From NCBI GenBank assembly GCA_013368375.1, contig JAACJP010000008.1, positions 806,001 through 870,000 of the forward strand: a stretch of DNA of 64,000 nt. The letters run 5' to 3'. Every line of letters starts with the position of its first letter. Position 1 is the stretch's first letter. The notes under the pieces were generated by a model. The model saw nothing but the letters and a program-made list of their open reading frames with translations, searched no databases and was not told the origin of the DNA. Below are positions 1 to 12,800 of the stretch, one piece after another. A program made the translations under genes and the position numbers. The stretch is from Tricholomella constricta. Taxonomy: Eukaryota > Basidiomycota > Agaricomycetes > Agaricales > Lyophyllaceae.

Positions 1-893
1 AGATAGGCATCTAAAAGCTCCTAGCGATTACATGTTAATGCAAAGCTGAGATGACAAGATGCACCCAATAAATGGAGCTAGATACATGGGAGCGCCTTGG
101 TGCCCGTCACAGTTAAGCAGCTGGACACACGCATGCCTCGTGCAGAAGTGCAATTCACGTTTCGGGCTTCCTAGAATTAAAGATGTCAGTAATCTTGGGA
201 TGAGAGAGAGTCTGGGGGACTCGCACCGTACTGTATCTTTGCGCGCTTGGAATCATGAAGGAACGAAGAAGGTCATTTCCCACCCAGGAACCAGGCCGGA
301 GTATCGGAATTTCTGACGATCTGAAGGCTGTCATGAAATGCGTTGGGTTCTCACAGGCCTTTACAACTTAGATCCCGGAGATGCCTGCGGTTGCAAGGAT
401 ACAGGGAAAGGATCCGGATGAGAGGTCTTTCGCCTGGGATAGGTACAGTCGATGCCAAGTTGAAGGACCCTGCTTCGAGAGAGATGGCGATAAGAAACTA
501 AAAGCGAGTCTCCGCCGACGATCCCCTAGGAAGGCGAGCATTGTAACAGAACTGCGAACGGCTCATCAGAAAGTTATCCATCATGACAGGCGACGAAGGA
601 CACATACCTTTGTGTGGCGTCAGTCCATACCTTGTTGACTCATTAACTCTTTCTATAGCCCTCAAACCCGACTGTTGAAAAATATTTTCGGCGGTTGGTA
701 GAAGTCGTTAGGAAGAAGACAAACATACGCGAAGTGCTTCACCGCCAAAATAAAATCTTACACATCAGTAATTACCCCGCCCACCCACCTTTGCTTGCTC
801 TTATCTCCTGTTCAACGAGGACTTACTCTCAACTGAAGCAACGGAAGGGCTCTTGAGAGACACGCAAAAAGATTCATCTATACATTCCAAAGC
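1..893. other. No recognised gene
   Basis: The first 0.9 kb contains only short open frames with no recognisable domain on either strand. It includes the 3' flank of RPN13. A gene with very short exons, or the end of a gene outside the window, cannot be excluded. Confidence 0.4.
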
Positions 894-2135
894 TCAATCC
901 GTCTCCATACTATCGCCCCCTCTCTCCGCCTGCTCCTGTATCGCATTCAAAAAGGGACCGATCCCCGTCCCCGCCTCCTCCGGGAGCCCCAGGCCTCGCA
1001 CAAGGCCACCCAGCAGCCCCGTGCGCAGTGCCTGGTCGAAGCTCGCGAGGGCGGAGCGGAACTGCGGTGAACTATACGCGATTATCAGTTTGATGCATCG
1101 AGGGAGAAAGGAAAGGAACAAAAGAAGAAGAAAAAAGGAGGAAAAGGAAGGAAGCAAACACGTACTTGATGATCTGCCCAAGCACCTCGGTGGAGGGTGG
1201 GACGGGGAGGTCGGGCGGGAGGTGCGGGAAGAGCGTCGGGATGAGCTCGGGGTGGCTTGCGAAGAGCGGCGTAAGGTTTGTCGGGGTGAGAATGTCTGTT
1301 AGAGATAGGTCTGTAAAGCAATGATGCCAAGTATTAGTAAGAGAGGAAAGGCGGGAGGATGAGGACGGTTGGCCGACAAAGGACAAAGACGTACCTGGAG
1401 GCGAGGCCTGGGTTTGTCCACCGGCGGACTGAAGCAGGGCTTCAAGTTGGGCGAGCTGCTCGGGTGTTGCTTGGAAGGCGGGTGGCGCGGAGCTGCGGCG
1501 AGTGTCAGTGCCTATAAACGACGGTAAGATGAATGAGACGCACGAGGAGGCCTGGGCGGACGTCGAAGCTTGGGGCTGCGTCGAGGTTGTGCCCCATTGG
1601 AGGGTATACTCCGGGTCATCCAGTAAACCATTCACGTTGTCCACAAACTCGTCATCACGAGCGGAGGAGGCATCCTAGCAGCAACAGAACGAGTATATCG
1701 TGAAGAGGATTCAACAAGAAGGGTGGATCAAATTTACCTGCATCCAGAACTAAAACAAGATCTCCACATAAGCGCCCAAAGGACAGTTCCGGAGAAAAGA
1801 TAGACGCACGAAATGCCGCTGATCGGACGAGGAGAACTTGAGGACGTAGACTCGCCCACCCGTCGCCTCAGACACCTTCACGAATGATGCATCGGACGGG
1901 AAAAGAATGAGATCCTGCACACCTGCATCAGCATGCGCACATATATCTGATTCAATATAGAATCATTGACCTCTTCGACATTGCCACTGGTCCGGTCCTT
2001 CCATGTAAAATGCAGCAGTCCGTCCTCGCCGTTGGTGAGGGTGATGGCGCCCTTCTCAGGGCGCGGGTCGATAAAGTTGGTTCCAGGGCGGCGGAAGGCC
2101 CGGCCAGCCTTGAAGGCGAGGAGAGTCTCTGACAT
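894..2135 (-). CDS. RPN13: Proteasome ubiquitin receptor Rpn13 (ADRM1 family)
   Basis: Rpn13 docks on the 26S proteasome base and binds ubiquitin through its N-terminal PRU domain; its C-terminal DEUBAD domain recruits a Uch37-type deubiquitinase where one is present. The start at 2135 opens with LLAFKAGRA and then LLHFTWKDRTSG, the PRU signature. Downstream exons give DLILFPSDASF, GGRVYVLKF and FFWMQ, closing the PRU fold by about residue 115. A Ser/Thr/Gln-rich linker follows. The C-terminus (894-1330) matches the DEUBAD helices, with LTDILTP, LLGGLVRGLGL and a final acidic tail ending METD. At least five short introns are needed. The start lies 132 bp from the divergent gene at 2268, so the two probably share a promoter. 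Family identity is secure; exact exon ends are inferred. Confidence 0.92.
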
Positions 2136-2267
2136 CGGGAGAGCAGATTGCAGCGGGTGGTATGGGCGAGCGCGACAGCTTTGGACGCGTCAGTGCTGTT
2201 TTGGAAGTCCGCGATCGGGAATCGGATTTGCACAGTACCACAAGCTTGTTCACGACGACGACCACGC

Positions 2268-2644
2268 ATGTCCTTCTCGGGGTATTCGATTGACGAACCA
2301 TCTGCGTGGGGCGTCATCTCCCCACCGGCAACCGGTGATCTCGTCCGAGATGCTATCATGAAGGAAAAGGTACTCAAGTACGTCGCCCTGTCGCTTCGCC
2401 AATAAGCTCATATGATGCTCAATGCAATTTGGCCTTCATAGGGACATTGCAGCCTCACAGGAAGATCTCCGCAGTCCGTATTCCCTTATGCCACTTTTCT
2501 GTCGTCGATCTAACTCGCTTGACTGCAGCCTTATTGGCGAGGGTGCAGGCTGTGAAGAAAGAGGTTGACAAGCTGACTTCGGGGAACGAGACGCTGCAGA
2601 TGTATATCGATAACCTGACGGTGCAGATGGCGAAACGGAGATGA
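2268..2644 (+). CDS. Short coiled-coil protein (SCOC-like)
   Basis: The last exon encodes a heptad-rich helix, LLARVQAVKKEVDKLTSGNE followed by TLQMYIDNLTVQ. It resembles the core of the SCOC/Slo1 family, small coiled-coil proteins linked to Arl GTPases and Golgi/endosome function. The acceptor at 2528 is supported by a CTAAC branch-point-like sequence just upstream. The likely first exon starts at 2268 (MSFSGYSIDEPSAWG). The middle is uncertain: one consistent model uses a GTACGT donor at 2378, a small exon from 2461, and a second intron ending at 2528. The protein would be about 80 residues, near the family's usual length. The next gene is ARL8, a plausible functional partner, but proximity alone proves nothing. 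Identity is by pattern only. Confidence 0.5.
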
Positions 2645-2884
2645 GCATGCTTCCAGTACACCGGCCAGACCCGCGAGACCTTCCATGACAATGTCGCCCG
2701 CGTTCGCGCAACATCACACGAGAGAGCAGCGTCGCAGAAACAGAACTTTGGGTGGATGCGCATTGCGTTCCAGGGAAGACAACGTCTATTGAACGAAGTG
2801 ATGGTACAGCCACAGGGTAACTAACTACAGATAGATTCCACAGATGGGATAAAGTAATAAATAGGCCGATGCGTGTGTGGGCCA

Positions 2885-4025
2885 TCAATGACTTCGCGCT
2901 GTTAGCCACTGCATAACGATATCTCTGCGCTTGTATAAGAAATTGTATGGCAAGCGGAGGCAGATGGACATACAGATTGTGTTGGCTTTTCATTGAGCAC
3001 TACAAAACGCAGGTCAGCATCGTAAGGGCATGGATTTCCCTGGATGCTCACCGAATAACACTAAAAATCGTTTGGTGGGTTTAGGCTTTGAAAGGAGGAC
3101 GCAGGGGGACGTACCGAGACAGGCCTGTCTTTGATCTTGTCCAATTCTCTGAGGTACAGCGTCATGGCATGAATAATTCCGGAAGAAGTCAAGTTGGACG
3201 TACAGTGCGGTGATGAGCTCCTTTACGGAAACATGACCGTCCATATCGTTCTTGTTGCCGAGCTAGAACGACATCTGAGGAGGTCAATGAGGGCAAGAAA
3301 TGGTCCGGCACGCACGACAAGTAGGGGTACTCCGGTAAGACTCGACGACGCGAGCAGCTGGTGTAGTTCAAATCTCGCTGTGTTGAATTTTTCCGCCTAA
3401 TGTCAAGCAATCGATTTAAAAGGTGGCGCAAGAAAATTCGAATTTGGGAGTACGCACGTCCAAAGAGTCCACAACAAAACTGGGTGTGGATGAGCAAACG
3501 ATGTAGTTCCAAGCGGAAAGAGAGAGACGCACACTATTGCATCGACGCCATTGCAATAGCGTTCCCACATGGAACGGAATTTGGGCTGGCCTGCGGAGAA
3601 AGTGACGTCACCGCGGATTTGGTAGAAGGTGGACGGGCGGGAACGTACCAGCAACATCCCAAACCTTCAAGGTGACGTTGCCCTTCCTGATCTTGCGAAA
3701 GTTGAACGCGACGGTGGGGACGACGTCTTCACTCCACTAGTATGAGTATTGAGGAAGGCGAAGCTGGGGGATAAGAGAAAACGCGGGTGCTCACTTGGCC
3801 GGAGGTTATTACATTCACAAAGGAGGTTTTTCCTGAGGCCTTGGGCGGTGTCGGAAGATGCTAGGCAAGTTGTAGAAGGAGACCGACCTGGAGACCGACG
3901 ACGGCTATCTCTGCAGCCTTGGAGAAGAAAAGCCTGGGCAAGGGTGAGCTTCAATAGGAGGAGATATATATGCAAAGTGCTCACCCGGCGAACCAGAGGA
4001 AGAAAGAAGACAGGAAACCTGCCAT
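2885..4025 (-). CDS. ARL8: Arl8-type small GTPase
   Basis: Arl8 is an Arf-like GTPase of late endosomes, lysosomes and vacuoles that recruits effectors for organelle movement and fusion. The joined exons read like the family throughout. A hydrophobic N-terminal helix ([14 protein letters not shown]) is followed by AEIAVVGLQ and the P-loop [15 protein letters not shown], with the Walker A split by an intron. Switch I contains VVPTVAFN. Switch II is [20 protein letters not shown], where Arl8 proteins usually have [19 protein letters not shown]. Next come [16 protein letters not shown] (the NKxD guanine-specificity motif) and a C-terminal exon ending [12 protein letters not shown]. Like other Arl8 proteins it lacks the usual Arf N-terminal myristoylation glycine. 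About eight introns fit in 1.14 kb. It is head-to-head with PET127, only 119 bp between starts. Confidence 0.9.
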
Positions 4026-4144
4026 GGCGTGGGTGTGGAGGAGGAGGAGGAGATGAGCGGAAAGGATAGCAACGTGACCCTGATCGCGTGGGTCACACCT
4101 CTTCGTCACGCATGATCAAATAATTTTGCAGTCTCTCGACCTTG

Positions 4145-6838
4145 ATGAGCATTTGGACGCACGTCGGGCACCGTCTGCAGTCGTCCGCCTCGACATGTCT
4201 TGCCACCGCCCATGCTGGCCCTTCCATTCCCCGCATCTTCCAACGCGGCGCCTCCAAGAAGACGCGCATTCCGCTCTCCCAGAGGCTCAAGGCCGAACAG
4301 AGCGAGCGGGCGGCGCGTGCCCTGCGCAACAAGGGCAACATCCCCACGTCCGTCACAAAGACACTGAATGAGGCCTCCGGGAAACCGCGACAGCTGAAGC
4401 GCAAGAAGCCGAAGTTCTTGCCTCTGAAAGCTGACGATCACACTTTCAACGCCTACGCCAGCCTTCCGTCTGCGTCACTCCCGTTAGGGAACGCGGAGAC
4501 AGGCTGGGGCGAAGACAGTAAGTGTTATTCTTCTGATATTTCTGTCGCATTTGATCAATGGGTTCATAGAGCTTAAGCCGCCGCAGTTGACTAGCCATGA
4601 AACATCAACAGAACTATCCCCGCCCCCGGCGCTGCCACCTCACATGACGAATCTCTTGGTTTACTCCCGTCGCATAGAAGGCCTTCTCGAGCCGTCGACC
4701 AACACGGCCCTCCAGGACGTTAAACCGCTCTCGGCCCAAAATCCAATAGCAACGCTCGCGCATGGTCTGGACCGCGTTTTGTTCAAGTACGTGCTACCCG
4801 TACAATGTTTCTTTTTATAGTGCCAATGTCTGCCTCTGCAGCCCCGGCGTCCATTGGCTCCAAGATCCGCGTTCCCGCGTGTACAACTTCCCACCGTATC
4901 TCGAAAATATACCCAAAGTCACCGATTTCGCGTTCGAACGCCTGAGTGGATTCATCAAGAGCTCCCGAGACGAGGTGCGTGCATTCACAACCTTGTCATG
5001 GCTTTCCCCGCTGACACTTTACACTCATGCAGGATCTCTGGTCCCTCGCGCGCCGCGAGAACCGCACCTTTGCTGGGTCGACATCATCGCTTTCCGGAAT
5101 GCTCAGCCACATATATTTCCTCCTTTCTGGCGACAAGGATGTGAACACGGATAACCTGAGCCGGCACTTTGGGAAAGAGGTCAGTCGTACTCCTTCCAAG
5201 CGTCAGATCACCTGCTGAACGAATGTGCGCACCCAGCCAAGGGGTTTCACCGCAGGCCAGCGCATGCCTGTGTCGGTCGTGTATAACCATGACAAGGGCG
5301 TGTATGCGATCGACTCGGACTCGGACAATGACGATGTGGATAAAAATATACTGACTTGGATGGTCAGTGCCTTCTACCCTTGGTGTCGTGGATTTTTCTC
5401 ATGCGCGCACAACGTAGGGGACGCTTTTGGAAAAGTACCTCACGGCAACACCGGACGAGTTTGCGGCGTATATTCGGTCCAACCCTGCGCCGGAGTCGCC
5501 GTTGGCGGAGAGCCCGCTGAGGGACGCGTATCGGTACGCGAAGGTGCGTTGATTCCCAAACCTGGTGGCGAAATCTACTTGATGTACTCTCAGTCGGACC
5601 GTTTCGTTATGCGCTCGCAGCTTGATTGTCATGACCCACGCTTGCCTGGGACGGGCGTGTTTGACATCAAGACGCGGGCATGCCTGCCGATTCGGATGGA
5701 CCTCCTGAACTTTGAGGTACGGCTTGTTTACTTTTATTGACCGCGTTTTTTGAATGTTTGGTGCCAGGAAAACTCGGGATACCTCATCCGCTCGCAGACG
5801 GGGAAAGTCGAGAGCTTTGAGCGCGAGTACTACGACCTCATCCGGTCTGCGTTCCTCAAGTACAGGTATGTGACTTGGACAGGCTGCCCATAATTCCAGA
5901 ATTGACGCAGGCCCAATACAGCTTCCAGGTACGCATCGGGAACATGGACGGCGTGATCGTGGCGTACCACAACACTGCGCGGATGTTTGGGTTCCAGTAC
6001 ATCTCGCTGCAGGAGATGGACGAGGCGCTCTTTGGATCAGGCCCGGGCATCGGCGACCGCGTCTTTTCAAAGTGTCTGGGGCTACTCGAGCAAGTATCCG
6101 AGGAGATCGTTGGCTGCTTCCCAAACCAGGTATGATTGCGTTGCTGTTCCATTTTTCCTGATCTCAAATATACCTGATTAGTCCGTCAAATGCACATTTG
6201 AAAAATTGGAGGGCCAGGATGTGATGAACGTGTGGGTGCAGCCGGTCGAGTGGGACGGCGATCCCGAGGAACACCCGATCCGGCAGCTGGAGGTCAAAGT
6301 CTCGAATTACCTGGACCAGGACCCTGTGCGGGGCTCCACCGCCGTGTCGTCCATCGACCAGCCTTGTAAGTTGCATATCACACGCCGTATTTCGTCGTTT
6401 ACATGTTGGCAATCATTAGGGACGACACACTGGTCGATCGCGAGGCTGCTCTCGTCCGGGGCGGATATCCACCGGACGCTAAAGGCCGCGAAGGACCGCC
6501 AGTTCCGCTTCTACGACATCCCGACGGGGTGGGATGCGCAGAGCGTGGGACAGTTCTGGACGAATCTCTCGTTTAACGGACAGATGCCACGCGAGAACGG
6601 GGGGGAATATACGCCGAGCAACTTCCGGGTTGCGGGCAAGAGAATTCAGTATTTGAGGGCAGTGGCAAGGTCCGGGCGGGAGGAGACGGAAAGAATTGCG
6701 AGTGAGGAGATGGGGAGGAAGAAGGTGTGGCTTGGGGGGGAGGTGGAGGAGGCGTGGCTGCAGGATGCGGCGGAGATGGCAGGAACGCAGAGTGTTGGTG
6801 AGGGGATAGAGGAAGTTGTTGAGGCTGAGGGGGGCTAA
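4145..6838 (+). CDS. PET127: Mitochondrial RNA-processing protein Pet127
   Basis: Pet127 is a mitochondrial membrane-associated protein that takes part in 5' processing and turnover of mitochondrial transcripts. The start at 4145 gives an Arg/Ser-rich presequence (MSIWTHVGHRLQSSAST), then a basic region. The conserved Pet127 core begins around 4750 with LDRVLF, followed by NPGVHWLQDPRSRVYNFPPY, the most diagnostic stretch. It continues through FAGSTSSLSGMLSHIYF, MPVSVVYNHDKGVYAIDSD, LDCHDPRLPGTGVFDIKTRA, VRIGNMDGVIVAYHNTARMF and a C-terminal block with DIPTGWDAQ near 6520. The C-terminus is acidic and Gly/Glu-rich, without a domain. Around nine introns interrupt it. Family assignment rests on the continuous match of these blocks in order. 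Confidence 0.9.
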
Positions 6839-7016
6839 TCTGATATAATCTAAGAGAATACAAATAGTGGGCTAAAGCTTGGCAAAAAGTGAAACCGCGG
6901 CTCTCTGTTGTGGACGACGATGATGAGTGAAGTAAGTGGAATGCCAAGCCGTGCTCGCTTCGTAAGTGACTGATGAGTTGTGTTCACAGAGCGTAAAGGT
7001 GAGCGACCACCATCTG

Positions 7017-9035
7017 ATGAACAGCGATACCGCCCGCAAACGCAACTGGACTGCAAAATATATTTCCAGGCGCCTGCCCACGCCTGACGAGGGCAAGCAG
7101 CTCGACCAGAGCCTGCCCTCGTCGCCCGCAGCCTCGCTCATCTCCTTGCCTCGTTCTGACTCGTTCTCGTCTCTCACGGGAAGGCCCCGTTCATCTACGC
7201 TGACCTCGTCTCTACAGGATCATGAGGACACCACTCTCAAGCCCCCCGAGTTCCCCACTCGCACATCCACCGGCTCCTTTACCAAATCCTTTAGCTCAAT
7301 GATGGGCGGTCTCTCTTCCCTGTCCCTCTCTCGCACCAGTACCCGCGACAGCACCTCTTCCCCAAACAACACCAACGGTGACGACAAGGAATCCCGCGGT
7401 CGCAGCAAGTCTACCTCACTGCCACAGCCCGATGGTGACTCTGATCGCAGCCGCTCCCGTGCCCGCTCCACCTCCCCCTTTTCCTTCCGCCGCTTCCGTC
7501 AGCGCGACCGCGACCCCTCGCCCCCCACCGAGGCCATCCCCCTCGCCCACTCGGACCTCGATCTGTCCGATTCCGCATCCTCCGTACGTCCTCGCACCAC
7601 CGCCTTCTCCTACGACTCGGGCGACGACACCATCGGCGACGAGACCGAGGACGAGGACTGGAGCGAGGACGACTTTTTCGACCCCGTCACCGAGCGCAAC
7701 ACCGAACACAACGCCATCATCGCCCCCGTGCCCCACGACGGAGGCCTCGCGGGCGTCGAGGCCGAGGCCGATGTCGACCCCGATCCCCTCGGCGAGGGCG
7801 TCAACGTCGTGGTCCCCCCGGAACCCTACTTTCCCTCCACGCTGAACGCGAGCGCCCGCACAAAGCGGAACCCGCGCAGGCGCAAGTCCACCAAACACCA
7901 CGAGCCACTCGCATATGAGACCTCGCGGCCGATCTTCCAGCGGGATAGGTGCACGCTTACCATCACCCAGGGCGATCCTGTGGGGAAGCTCGGTGACCGC
8001 AGGAAGCGCAGGTATGTTGTTGCGAGCGATTTGAGCGAGGAGAGTCGGTATGCGGTCGAGTGGGCCATCGGGACTGTCTTGAGGGATGGTGATGACTTGT
8101 TGATCGTGACTGTCATCGAGAACGATGCGAAAGGTGCGTTGGGCGTCGTTCGTGCCTGGCTTTCTTCCTGACTGTTCTGCAGTCGACCCACCGACCCCGA
8201 ATGCAGCGGACCGCGCAACTAAACTGAGAAGTCAACAAGAGGTATGCTTGGTTAGTTGGGATCATGCATCACTCAACGCAGACCTTCATAGCGCCAAGGC
8301 CTGTCTTATATCCTCGTCCGACAAGCAACAAGCCTCCTCCAGCGCACCAAGCTGAACGTCAAGGTCGCATGCCAGGCCTGGCACGCCAAGAACGCGAGGC
8401 ACATGCTGCTTGGTGGGCACGCAGCTGACCTTGCTGGAGCGCAACTGACCAGTGTCCAGACATCGTGGACTACAACGAACCGACGATGCTCATCGTGGGC
8501 TCCCGTGGTATCGGTCAACTAAAGGGGTGCGTGTTCAACTCAATGGCCTATACTGATGTCGCGTAACAATGTCTTTTTTCACAGGATCCTCCTCGGGTCC
8601 ACGTCGCATTATCTGATCCAGGTGCGTTGCCATCCCTCTTCTCGTTAGGCTTGTAACTAACCGCGGCCCTATAGAAATGCTCGGTCCCGGTCATGGTCAG
8701 TCCCCCGTCTCCTTGGTCTCGGTATCGCGTATCTGACAGTGTTTTTCCAGGTTGCGCGCCGCAGGCTCAAGCGCCCGCCCAGGCGCTCCGCGCACCTCTC
8801 CACGCACCGCACGCACGTGTCCCTCGCCGAGGCCGGCATCGACAGGGTCGCGCCCAAGGTCGACGAGGACGTCCAGGTCATGCGCGACGAGATCAAGCGC
8901 GATGACGACCGCAGGGACGGCGGGCCTGGGAGCAGGGACATTATCGGCAATCGCACGAGCATTGAGGAGGAGGAGGACGTGGAGGATGAAGATTATGGGG
9001 ACGAGCCTGTGGATACCAAGGTTCGCGGTACCTAG
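7017..9035 (+). CDS. Universal stress protein (UspA) domain protein with long disordered N-terminus
   Basis: Residues 1 to about 330 are low-complexity and Ser/Arg/Pro-rich with acidic patches and many potential phosphosites. The C-terminal part is a UspA-like fold. It starts at RRYVVASDLSEESRYAVEWA, passes through LLIVTVIENDAK, and ends at LIVGSRGIGQLKGILLGSTS then HYLIQKCSVPVMV. The G-x2-G...G-S pattern is that of ATP-binding UspA domains. A basic then acidic tail (EEEEDVEDEDYGDE) closes the protein. The first in-frame ATG is at 7017 (MNSDTARKRNWTAK); a GTG-initiated extension at 6966 was not used. Several introns split the Usp domain between 8130 and 8760. Fungal proteins of this architecture are known, but their function is mostly unassigned. 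Confidence 0.82.
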
Positions 9036-9234
9036 TCTGGGGAACGCGTACTGTCTTTCCTTTCTTTGCGATCGTTTCCTTCTGCTGTCCTTGAAACCCA
9101 GCTCATTTTTTCGGTTTGTGGGGGCTATCACGCGACGCATCGCGTGGCGATAGGCTAAGTAGCCGGCTGGTCGGCTAGGCTTGTAGATCTTGCAGTGGTG
9201 AGTACGAAGCTAGGAACGCTGTACATATGCAGTC

Positions 9235-9657
9235 TGTGTATGGTGCTGTTCACTTAGTCACCACCAAAACCTTACAAGCTCTTACAAGGCTGATGGCACT
9301 GTGAGAAATGGACTAAAATCTTATTCCTCCTGCCAAAATGCTTCTTTCGATGAGAGGAACATTTTGCCAGGACGGATTCGTGATAGCTCAAAAACTGACA
9401 GAGATATTAGATTTGGGTCAAGAGATAATTGGCCATAAGCCATTCCAGGCTGATATATGTGCCCAAACCTGTGCTGGGGATGCCTTCATTGCTGTCTAAA
9501 CCCCATTTTTCGCTGGGCTTGCTTCACTCGCCACCAATTTCAATCCTTCCTGGGACTTCTATGGCCCAAAAACAGGCTAGAAAATTCAAAATTTTCCGGG
9601 CAAATTTTTGGCCACTGTCCCAGACAGGTGGTGGCTAAGCGAACAGCACCATACACA
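9235..9657. mobile_element. MITE-like element with 31-bp terminal inverted repeats
   Basis: The sequence at 9235-9265 and the reverse complement of 9627-9657 match at 29 of 31 positions; both begin TGTGTATGGTGCTGTTC. The 423-bp unit has no coding capacity and sits between two housekeeping genes. If the element proper starts at TGGTGCTG and ends at CAGCACCA, it is flanked on both sides by TA, as expected for a Tc1/mariner-type MITE. The TIR homology continues four bases beyond that TA on each side, so the exact boundary is uncertain. A second inverted motif (GCCAAAATG / CATTTTGCC) lies inside near 9330-9372. Confidence 0.75.
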
Positions 9658-9801
9658 ATATAGCCATTCGCCACTGATGGGCTGGCGGCGCGCGTTCGCA
9701 ATCAGGACACGGCGTTGATGATTCTTAACTGCGTTTATAACGACAGAGCAGGGGTAATATATGGTTACAGTACATGTTCATGTCCATGGATAATATTCCT
9801 C

Positions 9802-12800
9802 TCAAAGATTCGCAGAGGGCAAAGTGCCAAATAGCTCCTTCAAGAACGCGTCGCTGTTGGGCGGTCTTCCGAGGAAGTCCTACGCACAAGCTCGTCTGCA
9901 TTTTTTCCTGATCACAATGCAAAGAATGGGCGTACCTCCAATGATTCCAGTTCCTCGCGGCTCCCGCCAGCGCGGAGGATCTTGTCTCTGTATTGTTTGC
10001 CGCGCGCCGGGTCGAGAGGATCGGCCTTGAAGACAGTGGCTAAAGGAGCGACGGATCAACAAAGGAGGCAAATAGGCGAGTTTGCATAATACTTGCCATA
10101 CATGTCCGCCGCGAAGACGAGGGAGTAAGTGTAGCTGCATCACGGTCAGTATAGATTCCAGGTAAGAAGCAGGTGCAGCGCAGCTTACCCGTAGTATCCA
10201 GCATCGTATCCCCCAGTAATGTGGCCAAAGGTGCCTGTGATAGATACCCTGCTTACGAGTGCGATGTGGTGGGAATTAGTGGCGAGACGCACCTTGGCCA
10301 GGGCATTCCTTGATCGATTTCACCAATGATATCTTCTCCCGTAGCGTGTTCCACAGTGACGTGTAATCTTCGCCTTCTACAATGCCAAGCGTAAACAAGT
10401 AAGCGCATGAAGCTTGGATCCGACGGCGATCATGAGTACCTTTGTCGGTGTGGACTTTGAGATCGAATTTGGCAAAGAAGAGTTGACGGAGGTAAAATAG
10501 CCCGACGTTGACATAGCGGCTGAAAAGGCATGAATAGGTGAGGAAAATGTCGGAACAAGGGTCAAAGAAACAAACCTCTTGATGATCTTCTCAATGAGCT
10601 CGGGCGAGAGCGGCTTCTGCGTCTCGTAGTGGCTCGACATCTGTTCAAGGACCTTGGGTTCCCAACACCTGCATGCCGACCGTTAACCCCGAGTTCATAT
10701 AAAGGTTGAACATACCAACCAATTCTCCAGCATCTGTGAAGGTGCTTCCACAAAGTCGCGTGCCACGCTACGAGACGTAATTCCATATCAGATAAAGATT
10801 CGAGAGGAAAGATTGAGAGCGCACCTGGTGCCGTGGAAACGAGCAAACTGGGTCTTGCTGAGCAGACCATGGAAAACGTGTCCCATTTCGTGGAAAAAGG
10901 TCACAACGTCGTCGTGCCTCATCAAAGCCGGCTTGTCAGGCGTGGGCTTGGCGAGATTCGCGACCATGGCGGCAAGGGGGTAGCTGCGCTTGCCACCAGG
11001 GAGGTCATAGCCAGGAAGGAGAGGCCACACGGCTGCATGGGAATACTTCGCCTCTGTTCGTAAAGGCAATCATGTTTGAGATGAACAGGTATTGGAAAGA
11101 TAGGAAGGGGAACGTACCACGCGGGAAAAGATCGAGGTAGCAGTATCCGATAAAGCCAGACTCATCTTTGGCATCTTTCTCCCAGACAGCGAATTGCTGT
11201 ACCTCTGAAGTAAAAGTCAATTATCCAGAGGATGTAAATACCGCAGGACATAGAACAAACCTGGATGCCACGTCGATCCCTGAATCTCTTCAAACCGCAC
11301 GCCGAGAAGGTTCTGGTAGATAGACAGGATGGTGGGGACCACAACGGACACCGGGAAATACTCCTTTACAAGCGAATCGTCGAGATCGAGGGACTCTTCG
11401 ATGTATTTGCGATCGTAATAACGGTAGTCCCAAATGTAGAATTCGCCATCGAAGGGGATGCCTTTCGCCTCGTGCTCCTTCTTTTTGATTGCGAGGAGGA
11501 TTTCGCGTTCCTTGGTTCCGACGGGCAGCAGTTTCTCTTGGAGGTCATTGAGGAACTGCCGACACGTCAGACATGCGTTGGAAAGCGAAAGGCATTGACC
11601 TTACATCGTCGACACCCTTGCCGGATTTGATCATCTTCTCCTCAGTGATATAGTCTGCCCTATAAGCAGATGATCACGTCAAGGTATGATAGCGTACGAC
11701 GTGACTTATTCGTACCATGTATTGTAGCCGAGTATTTTAGCAATTTGTCGACGAAGATCGAGAGCCTTGCTGAGAAGGGGGACGTTGACTTCGAGGCGGG
11801 ATTCGTGGCCCTCCTGAGCCCTTCTGCGCGTTTCCGGGTTTTCTGCAAATTTGAACTGCACAGGTCTTTGTAAGATGTGGAATCAGAGGTAAATAGAGGG
11901 TGACGCACGACAGGGAAGATATCTGGAGTCTTGTACGTCACGTCATAGACTTCCTGAGAGCCCTCCGTGCGCTTTGTGTACCCGGAGATGACATCCTTCG
12001 GTACGCCTTTGAGCTCTTCCTCTGTAAATGTGATTACGCCCTAGTATAATTGAGCTTCAAGAACGTGATGGAAACGTGAGAGGTTCACATACATTCTCCT
12101 CATTGAAGTTTTTCTGTAATAAAGTTAAGCAAAGCTTGGATCGGACAATGAAGGATCACGTACGCTGAAATCAAGGCAAACTTGAGAGAGCTCCTTCTTC
12201 AAGGCAGTCAGTTCGATCCTTTCCTTTTCAGGGAGCGCAAGACCTGCACGAGTTCCGTCCAAGATCTACAGACTCACTGGTCAGAACTCGAATGGCGAGA
12301 GAACAACAAAGGATCGAACGCACCATCTTGTCCACCAGCCGTTTCTCCTCGGGAGACAGCTTGTCCCATGCACCGGATTCCTTCAGATTCTTCTGCGCCG
12401 CGACCTTGGCATGGTATACATCGAGACGCATTGACGACTCTACGCTGAATTGGCGAACAAGCGATTCGGCCTCGTTCGAAGCGTCTCGGAGTTCCTTGGT
12501 CGGGGAGACATTCTGATAAAAGGCAAGAGGTTCCGTTCCAGCATCAAAGTGCGCATCCGCATCTGCAAGAGCAACCTGTAAAGTTACCGTCAGGAGTATC
12601 CTTGAATTCGACGTCGATGGCACTCACGAAGACCTATAGACAGTTTCGTTCAGATTGCAGCAGGTTAGGATTGAGTGAAGGCGCTTACCGATGTGAAGTT
12701 GCAGTCCTCAGGAGCTAAAGCACCGACTGCATCCTGCTTGGCACGATGAGCTGCGATGTACTCGTTGTTCAGGCGAGTGATGTCCTCGGGAGTGTGGTTC

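Noticed and set aside
853..1302. Plus-strand Lys/Arg/Glu-rich frame
   Set aside because: It is antisense to the DEUBAD exons and an intron of RPN13; the composition follows from purine-rich intron DNA.
7378..7901. Long open frames overlapping the universal-stress gene in other frames and on the opposite strand
   Set aside because: They are Pro/Ala/Thr- or Gly-rich shadows of a GC-biased coding exon, without any domain.
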